Shown: positions 52,968-61,847, counted from the stretch's first letter. The stretch is DNA of 64,000 bases from Nostocoides sp. (GCA_016702415.1 JADJEA010000023.1:62001-126000); one strand, 5' to 3'. The notes: generated by a model from the sequence alone, not told the origin. Made by a program: numbers and translations.

Positions 52968-54064
52968 ATGGCGCTCACGAGCTACCACCTGACCGGTCCG
53001 GTCCTCGTCGGCCCGCAGGAGGTGCGGGCGGAGGTCTGGATCCTCGACGGACGGATCAGTTTCTCGGCCCCGATGTCGGGCGAGGTCACGACGATTCCGG
53101 GGTGGGTGATTCCGGGCCTGGTCGATGCCCACTGCCACATCGGGCTCGCCGCCCACGGGGGTGTCGATGCGGCGGAGGCCGAGCGACAGGCGCTGATGGA
53201 TCGGGCCCACGGCACGCTCTTGATCCGTGACGCGGGGTCGCCCTCGGATACCCGGTGGATCGACGACCGCGACGACTTGCCCAAGGTGATCCGCGCGGGC
53301 CGCCATATCGCCCGCACCCGCCGCTATATCCGCAACTTCGCCAACGAGGTCGAGCCCGACCAACTCGCCGACGCGGCCCGGATCCAGGCCCGCCGTGGCG
53401 ACGGGTGGGTCAAGATCGTCGGCGACTGGATCGACCGCGACACCGGCGACCTCGAGCCGTGCTGGCCCCGCGAGGCCGTGGCGGCTGCCGTCGCGGTCGC
53501 GCACGAGGAGGGGGCCCGGATCACGGCCCACTGCTTCGGGCCGAAGGTGCTGCACGACCTCGCCGCGGTCGGCATCGACTGCGTCGAACACGCCAGCGGG
53601 TTGGAGCCAGAGACAATCGACTCCTTTGCGGCACAAGGGATCGCCATTGTCCCGACGCTGATCAATATCGCGACCTTCCCCGAGATCGCCGAGCCCGCGC
53701 GCGAGAAGTTCCCGCGGTATCGCGACCGGATGCTCGACATCTGGCGACGGCGCTACGCGACGATCGGGGCGGCATACGAGGCGGGAGTGCCGATCTATCT
53801 CGGGACCGACGCGGGTGGCTCGCTGCGTCACGGCCTGGCGCCCTACGAGGCCCAGGAACTCGCCCGGGCCGGTCTCCCGCCGACGGCGGTCCTCGACGCG
53901 GGCGTTTGGGGGCGCGCGCCTGGCTAGGGCATCCCGGCATCGATGAGGGTGCCGACGCCGACGTTCTGGTCCTGCGCGCCGACCCACGCACCGACCTCGG
54001 TGCGCTGCACGGACCGGAGGCGGTATTCCTGCGCGGCGTCCTGCGCGACCCCGTCACGCGCTGA
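52968..54064 (+). pseudogene. Amidohydrolase-family protein, single-base frameshift
   Basis: The first 319 residues match metal-dependent amidohydrolases: GLVDAHCHIG (HxH metal site), the lysine/His segments TAHCFGPK, CVEHASG, and TDAGGS with the metal Asp. The frame ends in TAG at 53925. One extra base in the G-run near 53911-53915 would give VWGARAWLGHPGIDEGADAD and a normal C-terminus to 54064. So one G is missing, by mutation or sequencing. Substrate unknown (imidazolonepropionase/prolidase-like). Confidence 0.75.
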
Positions 54065-54088
54065 CCAGCGCCGTATCCTGAGCCCGCC

Positions 54089-54565
54089 ATGGACATCTCC
54101 GCCAAGACCGACTACGCGATCCGCGCCCTCATCGCGCTCGCGGAAGCCGACACCGGGGAGGTGTCGGACACCGGCGCGGCGATGTCGACCGATGTGCTCG
54201 CCCAGCGGCAGGGGCTGCCCCGCAAGTTCCTCGAGGCGATCCTCTCCGACCTGCGTCGCGGGGGCCTGGTCATGAGTGTGCGCGGCTCGCACGGGGGATA
54301 TCGGCTTGCCCGGCCGGCGGCCGAGATCACGCTCGGATCGGTGTTCCGGGTCGTCGACGGCCCCCTCGCGGAGGTCCGTGGCCTGCGCCCGCAGGATTTG
54401 TCGTATGCCGGGTCCGCCCGCCACCTGCCGACCGTCTGGATCGCTGTGCGCGCCAGCCTCCGTCGGGTCCTCGACGACGTCACCCTCGCCGATGTCACCT
54501 CCGGCGACCTGCCCGCCCATGTGGCCGCCCTGGCCAACACGCCCGGGGCGTGGAGCAACCGCTGA
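54089..54565 (+). CDS. Rrf2-family transcriptional regulator
   Basis: The 158-residue protein has the Rrf2 winged HTH (DISAKTDYAIRALIALAEAD, RQGLPRKFLEAILSDLRRGGLVMSVRGSHGGYRLAR). It has no Cys at all, so it cannot hold the iron-sulfur cluster of IscR/NsrR relatives. TATCCT lies 9 nt before the ATG. Target genes unknown. Confidence 0.86.
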   Translation: MDISAKTDYAIRALIALAEADTGEVSDTGAAMSTDVLAQRQGLPRKFLEAILSDLRRGGLVMSVRGSHGGYRLARPAAEITLGSVFRVVDGPLAEVRGLRPQDLSYAGSARHLPTVWIAVRASLRRVLDDVTLADVTSGDLPAHVAALANTPGAWSNR

Positions 54566-54659
54566 GCCGGACTGCGGCGGGGCTGCGCCTCGGGACGGGT
54601 GCCCGGGTTGGTCCGCGGGCACCGGGACGGGCAGCGCGGATTGGCCCGCGGCATACCCC

Positions 54660-54671
54660 CTCTGGCACAAT
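54660..54671 (+). promoter_or_regulatory. Shared promoter-like motif (CTCTGGCACAAT) upstream of rpsP
   Basis: The 12-mer matches CTCTGGCACCAT upstream of rplS at 11 of 12 positions, at nearly the same distance from the start codon (121 against 130 nt). CACAAT could be the -10. The 227-bp gap before rpsP holds no other gene. Confidence 0.4.
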
Positions 54672-54792
54672 CGCCTGGCGTACACCTTCCGCCGGGGTCT
54701 CCCGGACGGATATCTACCCCGAGTTCCGGCACCCCGGGCGTTGCTGCCCGGTCTCGCCGCGCTCACGAACCGAAATGGAGAGGTCCACACTC

Positions 54793-55317
54793 GTGGCCGT
54801 CAAGATTCGCCTCAAGCGGATGGGCAAGATCCGCACCCCGTTCTATCGCGTCGTCGTCATGGATTCCCGCACCAAGCGGGACGGACGGGCGATCGAGGAG
54901 ATCGGGAAGTACCACCCCACCGAGGAGCCCTCGCTCATCGACATCGACAGCGCCCGCGCCCAGTACTGGCTGCGCCAGGGTGCCCAGCCGACCGAGGCCG
55001 TCGTCAACCTGCTCAAGATCACCGGCGACTGGCAGTCCTTCAAGGGCGAGGCCGGCGGGTCCACCCTCAAGGTGGCCGCGGTGAAGCCGAGCAAGAAGGA
55101 GCTCTACGAGGCGGCCGTCGCCGCTGCCGGCAAGTCCCTCGACGGCGGACCGTCCGCGACGACTCCGCGAAAGAGCGCCGCACGCAAGGCCGCCGAAGAG
55201 GCGCCGGTCGCCGCGGACACCGACAGCAGCGCCGCGTCGGCCAAGGGTGAGGACGCCGACGCCGACGCGACCACCACCACTTCCGCCGCCGCCGACCCGG
55301 ACAAGGCGGACGCGTGA
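54793..55317 (+). CDS. rpsP: 30S ribosomal protein S16 with long C-terminal extension
   Basis: The 174-residue protein starts AVKIRLKRMGKIRTPFYRVV and has the S16 core to about residue 90. It continues with an acidic/Ala-rich tail of about 80 residues (TTSAAADPDKADA at the end), roughly twice the E. coli length of about 80. Long S16 tails occur in actinobacteria. GTG 54793 is the family start; an in-frame upstream ATG at 54776 is not needed. Confidence 0.95.
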   Translation: MAVKIRLKRMGKIRTPFYRVVVMDSRTKRDGRAIEEIGKYHPTEEPSLIDIDSARAQYWLRQGAQPTEAVVNLLKITGDWQSFKGEAGGSTLKVAAVKPSKKELYEAAVAAAGKSLDGGPSATTPRKSAARKAAEEAPVAADTDSSAASAKGEDADADATTTTSAAADPDKADA

Positions 55318-55562
55318 CCGTGCTCGAGGAGGCGCTCGAGCACCTCGTCACCGGGATCGTCGATCACAAGGACGACGTGCGCGTCCGGACCAAGGACCTG
55401 CGCCGCGGGAGCCTGCTCGAGGTCCGGGTCCACCCGGAGGATCTGGGCCGGGTCATCGGTCGTTCCGGCCGCACGGCGAGCGCCCTGCGCACCGTGATGT
55501 CGGCGCTCTCCGGTGGGCAGAACGTCCGGATCGACATCGTCGACACCGACCGGGTGCGCTGA
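55314..55562 (+). CDS. khpA: KH-domain RNA-binding protein
   Basis: The 82-residue single KH domain has the GxxG loop in IGRSGRTASALRT and the start VLEEALEHLVTGIVDH. It binds RNA with partner KhpB/EloR in many bacteria. GTG overlaps the rpsP stop (GTGA). The usual next gene, rimM, lies 3.9 kb away beyond an inserted two-component system. Confidence 0.92.
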   Translation: MTVLEEALEHLVTGIVDHKDDVRVRTKDLRRGSLLEVRVHPEDLGRVIGRSGRTASALRTVMSALSGGQNVRIDIVDTDRVR

Positions 55563-55566
55563 CGCA

Positions 55567-55616
55567 CGACGACTGAGGGGCCGGACGGCAGCTGCCGTCC
55601 GGCCCCTCAGTCGTCG
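55567..55616. terminator. Very strong perfect hairpin after khpA
   Basis: A 25-bp perfect stem (55567-55591 with 55592-55616) ends khpA transcription and also the convergent kinase gene. It starts 5 bp after the khpA stop. Confidence 0.9.
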
Positions 55617-55650
55617 GTGGACCGTTGCCGGCCGCCGGACCTTGCGGTCC

Positions 55651-55681
55651 TTGCGCCCGGCCCCCCTGCTGCCGGGCGCAA
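55651..55681. terminator. Second hairpin (11-bp stem)
   Basis: TTGCGCCCGGC (55651-55661) pairs with GCCGGGCGCAA (55671-55681). It lies between the strong hairpin and the end of the kinase gene, and may terminate the minus-strand message. Confidence 0.7.
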
Positions 55682-55749
55682 CTATCTCCTCTGACGCCGC
55701 GAGGGGCCTTCCGGTTGCCTCGCGCTCACCATTGGTGCCCGCGTTGAGG

Positions 55750-58710
55750 TCAGCTGTCACCCAGCGGGCCCTGGCAGTGACCGCCCGAGGGATCGACCTC
55801 GACCCCGGCCAGGGCCTCGGCGGCGCGGTGCCGTCCGAGATTCCACTCGAGCGGATCGTCCGCCCGCCCGTGGGCCCGGGTGGAGCCGAGCGCGCAGTCG
55901 CGCAACCGCGTCGGCAGCCGGGTGACGATCGCTTCAGTGGCGTCGTCGGACAGCGTGGACAGATAGACCGTGTCGAGCCGATGACCGGCGACGTGCTCGT
56001 AGCGGTCGATATTGCGATTGGCGATCCACGCATCCGGGTTGAGCAGGCCCAGAGCGAGCACCATCCCCGCCCCCGACAGTGCCGCGGCCCGAGGCAGCCA
56101 CCGACCGTCGCGGGTCAGCCCCGCGACCATGACGAGGACAACGACCAGGCCCACCCACACCTCGATGAGATCGGCCAGCAGGCGCAGTGTGGTGTAGCCG
56201 TAGGCTTGCTGGTAAAGGTGCATCCGATACAGCGCCGACGCGACGACGACAAGCGTCAAGGCACACAGAGTCCCGAGCACCAGCCGGCGGATCCGCACCT
56301 CGGCGGCCTCGCGGCTGCCCGACTTCCGCGCGGCGATCGCGACGACGAGCAGGGTCAGCATGCTCGCGACGAGAAGCTGTCCGAAGCCTTGGTGACTGTA
56401 CGCGGCATACGTCATCCCGGTGGTGCGGTGCACGTAGTCGTGCCCACCCAGCCACGCGGTCGCTTCGGCGGCGATGAAGAGGACGTATGCCGCGATCACC
56501 AGTCCGACGGGGATCAGCCACTCCCAGCGTGACCGGGTCGGCCGTCTCGGCGGCAGCGTCGTCGCATCGTCGGGAATCGGGTTGAGCGCCAAGTAGATTC
56601 CAGAGAGAGTGACCCCGAAGACCGCGCCGAACACGAACGACCGGAAGACGAATCCGTTCATGGAGAGGTTCGGCAGGAGGGAATCCATCCAGGCTCGCAG
56701 AACGGCGTCCGCCGAGGCGAATAGCGCGAGGAAGACCCCACTTGCGACCCCCGACACCACGATGGTGCGGGCAACGCTCCACCAAATGCGCCGGTCGCCG
56801 CGGGTGCGCAGACTGCGACCGAGCCACGGCAGGCCGCGTAGCCCTGCCAGCGGCCACGCGATCGACTCGGCGATCAGGGCGAGGACCGAGCGCGCCGGGG
56901 TGACGGCCACGACGAGGACGACGGCCCCGCACAGGAGGACCAGCGGGATCAGCCAGGTTGCCGCCCGCAGCATCGGGATCAGGGCCAGCCCTGTGCCGAT
57001 GACGAGGCACGCATAGGTCCACGCGGTGCGCTTGGGAGCCGCGACCAGGATCGCCGCGGCGGCGACGAGCAGGACCAGGGTCGTCCCGATTCCGTTGCGT
57101 CGGTAAGGAAGAATCACCGCGGCCAGCGCCGCGATGCCGAGAGCGAGGCCGACCAGCCGTGGCCGTCCGCGTCCGTCCCGCTCCGGCCACAGGGCCCCGA
57201 AGAGGGCGTCCATGGCCGGTGGGGCCGAACTGGTGGCGCCATCCTGGGCCGTATGCCGCGCCCTCCCCCCCGTCCCGAGCGACCCGCTTTGCTCGGGCAC
57301 ACCCCGGGTGCCGAGGGAGTCGGACCGGGGGAGGACTCCCGCCGCGCGCGCCCCGCCGCGCGAGCGCAACGCGGCCTGCGCGCGCTGGTCGGCGGCGGTC
57401 GGATCGGGCGTGGGCATGTGCGCTCCTGGGGCCGGGGCCGGGGCCGGGGCCGGGGCCTGGGTCGGGGTGGAGGCCTGGGTCGGCGTCTGGGTCGGCCCGA
57501 GGGTCTGGGTGGGGCCGGGGGTCTGGGTTGGGCCGGGCGTCTGGGTTGGGCCGGGGGCCTGAGTCGGCGCGGCGGTCTGGGGCGGCCCGGGGGCCAGCGG
57601 TGGGGCCGAGGGCGGAAGTAGGCCCGGGCTCTGACGTGGGCCGGAGGTCGATTCCGCGCCGTGGTTCGGCAATGTGGATGCGGCGCCGGCCGTGGATTGC
57701 GTCGATCGGGGGTCGCCGGGAGAGATCGGGAGCGTCAAGCGCAGGCGCGCGCCCGCGTCTCCCGGTGCGGGATCGACCGCCTCCAACCGGCCACCGTGGA
57801 GTTCGGCGATCCAGCGACCGATGGCTAGGCCGAGGCCGGTGCCACCGGCCGAGGGCTGCCCGAATCGTTCGAACACGCGGTCGCGGTCCGACGGGGCGAG
57901 CCCTGGGCCCGAATCGGCCACGTCGAGGCACCAGTGGCGGCCGTCGGCATACGCGCGAATGCGGACGGTGCCGTCCGGAGGGCTGTGCCGGGCGGCATTG
58001 TCGAGGAGGTTCGTCAGGACTTGGCGCACTCGAGAGGCGTCGGCGCAAACGACCAGACCGGCCGGGCTGACGTCGACGGTGAACCCCACCGCCCGGCCGA
58101 GCGCGGTGGCCTCGGCCACGGATGCCTCGAGCAGGGGGCTGACCGCAACGGTGGCGATATCCAGTCGGGCATGGCCGGCGTCGATCCGGGAGAGCGAGAG
58201 GAGGTTCTCGACCAGGGTGGTGAGCCGATCCGCCTGGGAGACAATCGCATCGAGGTTCGCCTGGGTGGGGGGTGCGACGCCGTCGGCGAGATTCTCCCCG
58301 ACCGCACGGATCGCCGCGACCGGTGTGCGCAGTTCGTGGGCGACCGTCGCGATGAGCTCCCGACGGTGCCGGTCGACCGCCTCGAGCTCCCCGGCCATCG
58401 TGGTGAAGGCGCGGGCCAGCTCGGCGACCTCGTCCCGGCCGGCCACCTCGAGCCGGGTGTCGTAGTCGCCCGCCGCCATCCTCCGGGCCGCGTCGGTCAT
58501 CGCCCGCAGCGGGGCGGTCATCCCGGCGGCGAGCATCTGCGTGACCGCCATCGCGGCCAGGACGGCGACGGGAACGACGAGCCACGCCTTGACGCCGCTG
58601 CGGGCACCGATGGTGGCCAGGAGGGTCGCGACGAGCACGCTGACGCCGACGATGGCGCCGAGCTTCGTCTTGAGGGAGGCGAGTTCGCCCACCGGGCTGC
58701 GCGTGGTCAC
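55750..58710 (-). CDS. Sensor histidine kinase fused to a C-terminal DUF4153/DUF4173-like membrane domain
   Basis: The 986-residue protein begins with two membrane helices (about residues 17-36 and 42-62), a HAMP region and an H-box VAHELRTPVAAIRAV (H125). An HATPase domain follows (VLTNLLDNAARHS, DSGPGLAPSD, GGTGLGLAIGRW). A Pro/Gln/Thr-rich linker of about 200 residues (PGPTQT units) leads to a C-terminal multispanning part with YLALNPIPDD and GGHDYVHRTTGMTYAAY SHQGFGQ-type motifs of DUF4153/DUF4173 proteins. In relatives the two parts are often separate adjacent genes. GTG 58710 overlaps the regulator's stop (GTGA). The signal is unknown. Confidence 0.85.
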   Translation of the reverse strand: MTTRSPVGELASLKTKLGAIVGVSVLVATLLATIGARSGVKAWLVVPVAVLAAMAVTQMLAAGMTAPLRAMTDAARRMAAGDYDTRLEVAGRDEVAELARAFTTMAGELEAVDRHRRELIATVAHELRTPVAAIRAVGENLADGVAPPTQANLDAIVSQADRLTTLVENLLSLSRIDAGHARLDIATVAVSPLLEASVAEATALGRAVGFTVDVSPAGLVVCADASRVRQVLTNLLDNAARHSPPDGTVRIRAYADGRHWCLDVADSGPGLAPSDRDRVFERFGQPSAGGTGLGLAIGRWIAELHGGRLEAVDPAPGDAGARLRLTLPISPGDPRSTQSTAGAASTLPNHGAESTSGPRQSPGLLPPSAPPLAPGPPQTAAPTQAPGPTQTPGPTQTPGPTQTLGPTQTPTQASTPTQAPAPAPAPAPGAHMPTPDPTAADQRAQAALRSRGGARAAGVLPRSDSLGTRGVPEQSGSLGTGGRARHTAQDGATSSAPPAMDALFGALWPERDGRGRPRLVGLALGIAALAAVILPYRRNGIGTTLVLLVAAAAILVAAPKRTAWTYACLVIGTGLALIPMLRAATWLIPLVLLCGAVVLVVAVTPARSVLALIAESIAWPLAGLRGLPWLGRSLRTRGDRRIWWSVARTIVVSGVASGVFLALFASADAVLRAWMDSLLPNLSMNGFVFRSFVFGAVFGVTLSGIYLALNPIPDDATTLPPRRPTRSRWEWLIPVGLVIAAYVLFIAAEATAWLGGHDYVHRTTGMTYAAYSHQGFGQLLVASMLTLLVVAIAARKSGSREAAEVRIRRLVLGTLCALTLVVVASALYRMHLYQQAYGYTTLRLLADLIEVWVGLVVVLVMVAGLTRDGRWLPRAAALSGAGMVLALGLLNPDAWIANRNIDRYEHVAGHRLDTVYLSTLSDDATEAIVTRLPTRLRDCALGSTRAHGRADDPLEWNLGRHRAAEALAGVEVDPSGGHCQGPLGDS
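57425..57590 (-). repeat. Tandem 18-bp-like repeats encoding the PGPTQT linker
   Basis: The kinase's linker DNA repeats a unit close to GTCTGGGTCGGGCCGGGC (plus strand), several times with small changes, encoding GPTQTP-like units. Such repeats can vary in copy number by slippage without breaking the frame. Confidence 0.7.
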
Positions 58711-59399
58711 GGGCGCGGGTCGGGGGATTCGAGTGCGTAGCCGACGCCGTGCACGGTCCGCACCCGGTGGCCACCGAGCTTGGCCCGCAGCGCCTTGACG
58801 TGGCTGTCGACCGTCCGCGTCCCGGAGGCGTCCGCCCACCCCCAGACGTCGAGGAGGAGTTTCTCGCGGGTCAGGACCGTCCCGGGCTCGGCAGCCAGGG
58901 CGGTGAGGAGGTCGAACTCCGTCGGCGTGAGATGGACCTCGCGCCCGTCCACGACGACCCGGCGACGGGCCGGATCGACGGACAGCGACCCGACCGAGAG
59001 CACGGGGGAGTCCCGGCGCGCGAGGACCTCCGCTCGCTCCACCCGGCGCAGCAGCGCCTGGACGCGAGCGACCAGCTCCCGCATCCGGAAGGGTTTGGTC
59101 AGGTAGTCGTCCGCGCCCACCCCGAGCCCGACGAGGATGTCGGACTCATCGTCACGGGCGGTGAGCATCAGGACCGGGACGGGGCGCTGGGACTGGACCC
59201 GGCGGCATACCTCGATCCCGTCGAAACCGGGGAGCATGAGGTCGAGGATGACGGCGTCGGGAAGCTCCTCCTGCGCGGCGGCGACGGCGTCGGGACCGGT
59301 GAAGGCCTGGCGCACGGCATACCCCTCGGCGCGCAGGCGATCGGTCACCGCCTGGTTGATCAACGGCTCGTCCTCGACGACGAGTAGGCGGGCGCTCAT
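58707..59399 (-). CDS. OmpR-family response regulator
   Basis: The 230-residue protein has a receiver domain with the phospho-Asp in ILDLMLPG (D53), conserved DE and Lys in LTKPFRMRE, then a winged-helix effector ending RTVDSHVKALRAKLG and RTVHGVGYALE. It is transcribed first, overlapping the kinase by 4 bp. TAGCCT 7 nt before the ATG suggests leaderless start. Confidence 0.92.
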   Translation of the reverse strand: MSARLLVVEDEPLINQAVTDRLRAEGYAVRQAFTGPDAVAAAQEELPDAVILDLMLPGFDGIEVCRRVQSQRPVPVLMLTARDDESDILVGLGVGADDYLTKPFRMRELVARVQALLRRVERAEVLARRDSPVLSVGSLSVDPARRRVVVDGREVHLTPTEFDLLTALAAEPGTVLTREKLLLDVWGWADASGTRTVDSHVKALRAKLGGHRVRTVHGVGYALESPDPRP

Positions 59400-59406
59400 G
59401 GCAGCC

Positions 59407-59412
59407 AGGCTA
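59407..59412 (-). promoter_or_regulatory. -10 element TAGCCT, leaderless start of the response regulator
   Basis: On the minus strand TAGCCT ends 7 nt before ATG 59399. Confidence 0.55.
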
Positions 59413-59500
59413 GGAGGTCGGCGGCGGGGGTTTCGGGTGGGACATGTGGAGGTCCTGTGGAGCTTTCGGCTCGGTGGCCCACCCCTGGGAGAATGGCCCG

Positions 59501-60019
59501 GTGAGTGTCCTCGTCGCCCGGATCGGCAAACCCCACGGTCTCGACGGCGAGGTGACCGTCCAGGTGCATACCGACGCCCCGGAGGAGAGATTCGTCGTGG
59601 GGGTGTCGTTGACGACGCAGGCGGACGCGGGCAGCGGTGTGCCGCGCGCGCTCACCCTGCGCAGTGCCCGGGTCCATCGGCAGATCTGGCTGCTCGCGTT
59701 CGAGGAGATCCCGGACCGGACGGGTGCGGAGTCCCTGCGGGGAACGCGCCTGTATGCCGAGCACCTCGACGAGCCGGACGGGTGGTATGAGGAGGAGTTG
59801 CGGGGATTGCGGGTCCTGGACCCGGCCGGGGTGGAGCTTGGCGAGGTGACCGGCCTCGACCTCGGGGTCGCGCAGGACCGGCTCGTCATCCGTCTGGCCG
59901 ACGGCACCGAGGCCCTCGTGCCGCTCGTCGACGCGATCGTGCCCATCGTCGACGTCGCCGGTGGCCGGGTCGTCGTCGACGCTCCGCCCGGGCTGTTCGA
60001 CCTGGGGCGGGACGGCTGA
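59501..60019 (+). CDS. rimM: Ribosome maturation factor RimM
   Basis: The 172-residue protein has the RimM N-terminal barrel (VARIGKPHGLDGEVTVQVHT) and the PRC-like C-terminal domain with DGWYEEELRGL and PLVDAIVPIVDV. It helps 16S rRNA processing and 30S assembly. GTG 59501 matches the family start; the trmD start follows its stop by 1 bp. Confidence 0.93.
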   Translation: MSVLVARIGKPHGLDGEVTVQVHTDAPEERFVVGVSLTTQADAGSGVPRALTLRSARVHRQIWLLAFEEIPDRTGAESLRGTRLYAEHLDEPDGWYEEELRGLRVLDPAGVELGEVTGLDLGVAQDRLVIRLADGTEALVPLVDAIVPIVDVAGGRVVVDAPPGLFDLGRDG

Positions 60020-60020
60020 G

Positions 60021-61220
60021 GTGCGCATCGACGTCGTCACGATCTTCCCGGAGTACCTCGCCCCGCTGGACCTCTCGCTGCTGGGCAGGGCCCGGCGCGA
60101 CGGTCTGCTCGACATCCACGTCCACGACCTGCGCACCTTTGCGACCGACCGGCACCGCACCGTCGACGACAGTCCCTTCGGGGGCGGAGCCGGGATGGTC
60201 ATGACGCCGCAACCGTGGGCGGCAGCGCTGGATGCCGTTGTCGCCCAAGGCCGCACGGCGAGTATGCCGAGTCCTCACCTCCTCGTCCCCGGTCCCGGTG
60301 GCGTGCCCTTCACCCAGGCGCTGGCCCGACGGCTGGCGGGTGAGCCATGGCTCGCGTTCGCCTGCGGGCGCTACGAGGGCATCGACGAGCGGGTCTACGA
60401 GCACGCGGCGGCACGGATGCCGGTGACGGTCGTCTCGCTCGGCGACTATGTGCTCAACGGCGGTGAGGTGGCGGTACTCGCCATGGTCGAGGCGATCGGC
60501 CGGCTGCTCCCGGGCGTGGTCGGCAACGCCGAGTCCCTCGTCGAAGAGTCGCACGAGGACGGGCTCTTGGAGTACCCGGTCTACACGCGGCCTGCCGTCT
60601 GGGCCGACGGCGACGCGACCCGCGCGGTGCCGCCGGTGCTGCTCTCGGGAGACCACGCCGCGATCGCGGCGTGGCGCCACCAGCAGCGGCTGGCGCGGAC
60701 CGCGCAGCGACGACCGGACCTGCTGCCCGCCTCCGCCGTCACGACCACCCTGAGCCAGTTGGGGCTGCGGCTCGCGGTCCCCGCGGACGCGGAGGAGATC
60801 CTCGTGCTCCAGCGGGCGTGCTGGGTCCCGGAGGGGCGAATCAACCAGGCATGGGACATCCCGCCGCTCGTCGAGACGATCGACGACGTGCGGGCCGGGC
60901 TCACGGCATACCGGACCTGGGTCGGCCACAGCGGTGGGCGACTCGTCGTCTCTGGGCGGGCGCGGATCTCGCCGGAGGACCCGGCGGTGTGGGAGCTGGG
61001 TCGGCTCATGGTCGCGCCGGATCTCGCGGGCCGTGGGATCGGGCGCGAACTCATCGCGTTCCTCGAATCGCAGGCCCCCGACACCTGCCGCACAGCGTGG
61101 ATGAACACGGGGGACCGGAGCGAGCGGAATCTGCGGATCTACCGGAAGGCGGGCTACCGGCGGATGCGCACCTCACCCCGCTACGCGGGGACCGTCGAGC
61201 TCACCAAGCGCCTGCGCTGA
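60021..61220 (+). CDS. trmD: tRNA (guanine-N1)-methyltransferase fused to a GNAT acetyltransferase domain
   Basis: The first 240 residues are a complete TrmD: RIDVVTIFPEYLAPL, DDSPFGGGAGMV, GRYEGIDERV and the SAM knot SLGDYVLNGGE. It methylates G37 of tRNAs. From about residue 250 a second domain has the GNAT pattern: LGLRLAVPADAEEILVLQRA, ELGRLMVAPDLAGRGIGREL (acetyl-CoA loop) and NLRIYRKAGYRRM. The frame is continuous with no stop. The GNAT part may acetylate an unknown target. Confidence 0.92.
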   Translation: MRIDVVTIFPEYLAPLDLSLLGRARRDGLLDIHVHDLRTFATDRHRTVDDSPFGGGAGMVMTPQPWAAALDAVVAQGRTASMPSPHLLVPGPGGVPFTQALARRLAGEPWLAFACGRYEGIDERVYEHAAARMPVTVVSLGDYVLNGGEVAVLAMVEAIGRLLPGVVGNAESLVEESHEDGLLEYPVYTRPAVWADGDATRAVPPVLLSGDHAAIAAWRHQQRLARTAQRRPDLLPASAVTTTLSQLGLRLAVPADAEEILVLQRACWVPEGRINQAWDIPPLVETIDDVRAGLTAYRTWVGHSGGRLVVSGRARISPEDPAVWELGRLMVAPDLAGRGIGRELIAFLESQAPDTCRTAWMNTGDRSERNLRIYRKAGYRRMRTSPRYAGTVELTKRLR

Positions 61221-61277
61221 CCGCTGGGGGGTCGCGCGTCGCCGGGTGAATCGGCCCAGGTGGCGCTGGCCCGCCGC

Positions 61278-61847
61278 TCACCCGGACACCTCGCGGAGGA
61301 AGGCGAGGCTCCGCTCGACCACCTCGGCAGTCGCCGCCGCGTCGTAAGCGGCCGTGCTGGAGTCGGTGAAGAGGTGCCGGTCACCGGCATACGTGACGAG
61401 TTCGGCCTCCGGATGCCCGGCCACCCACTCCCGCGCGGCGGGCTCGTCCTCGAGGAAGAAGGGGTCGGCGGCCATCGCGTGGACCTGGAGCGGGACGGGC
61501 CGGTCCCACCCGCCGACCCACTGCGGGTCGATGAAGGACTCGTAGGAGAGAACGCCACGCACCGAGCGCCGCCGGGCGGCGGCAGCCGCAACGGCTGCTC
61601 CGAACGACACGCCGGCGACGACGCACCCGTCCGCATCGTCGGGAAGGGCGTCCAGGCCCATCTGGGTGAGAGTCTCCTCATCGCTCGCCCGGACGAAGGC
61701 GAGGCCCTCATCGATGGTCGCGAACGTCCGACCCCCGAAGAGGTCAGGGGTGACGACGGTGTGACCGCCGGCGCGCAGCGCGTCGGCGAGGGCCACAACC
61801 CCAGGCGTCAGCCCCAGGACGTGGTGGTACAGAACGACGATGGCCAT
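61278..61847 (-). CDS. Dienelactone-hydrolase-family alpha/beta hydrolase
   Basis: The 189-residue protein starts AIVVLYHHVLGLTPGVVALADALRAG and has the nucleophile elbow GVSFGAA, DPFFLEDEP and a terminal GDRHLFTD with the His. Ser replaces the Cys found in classic dienelactone hydrolase (GYCxGG). It lies convergent to trmD, together with the FetB-like gene inserted between trmD and rplS. Confidence 0.82.
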   Translation of the reverse strand: MAIVVLYHHVLGLTPGVVALADALRAGGHTVVTPDLFGGRTFATIDEGLAFVRASDEETLTQMGLDALPDDADGCVVAGVSFGAAVAAAAARRRSVRGVLSYESFIDPQWVGGWDRPVPLQVHAMAADPFFLEDEPAAREWVAGHPEAELVTYAGDRHLFTDSSTAAYDAAATAEVVERSLAFLREVSG

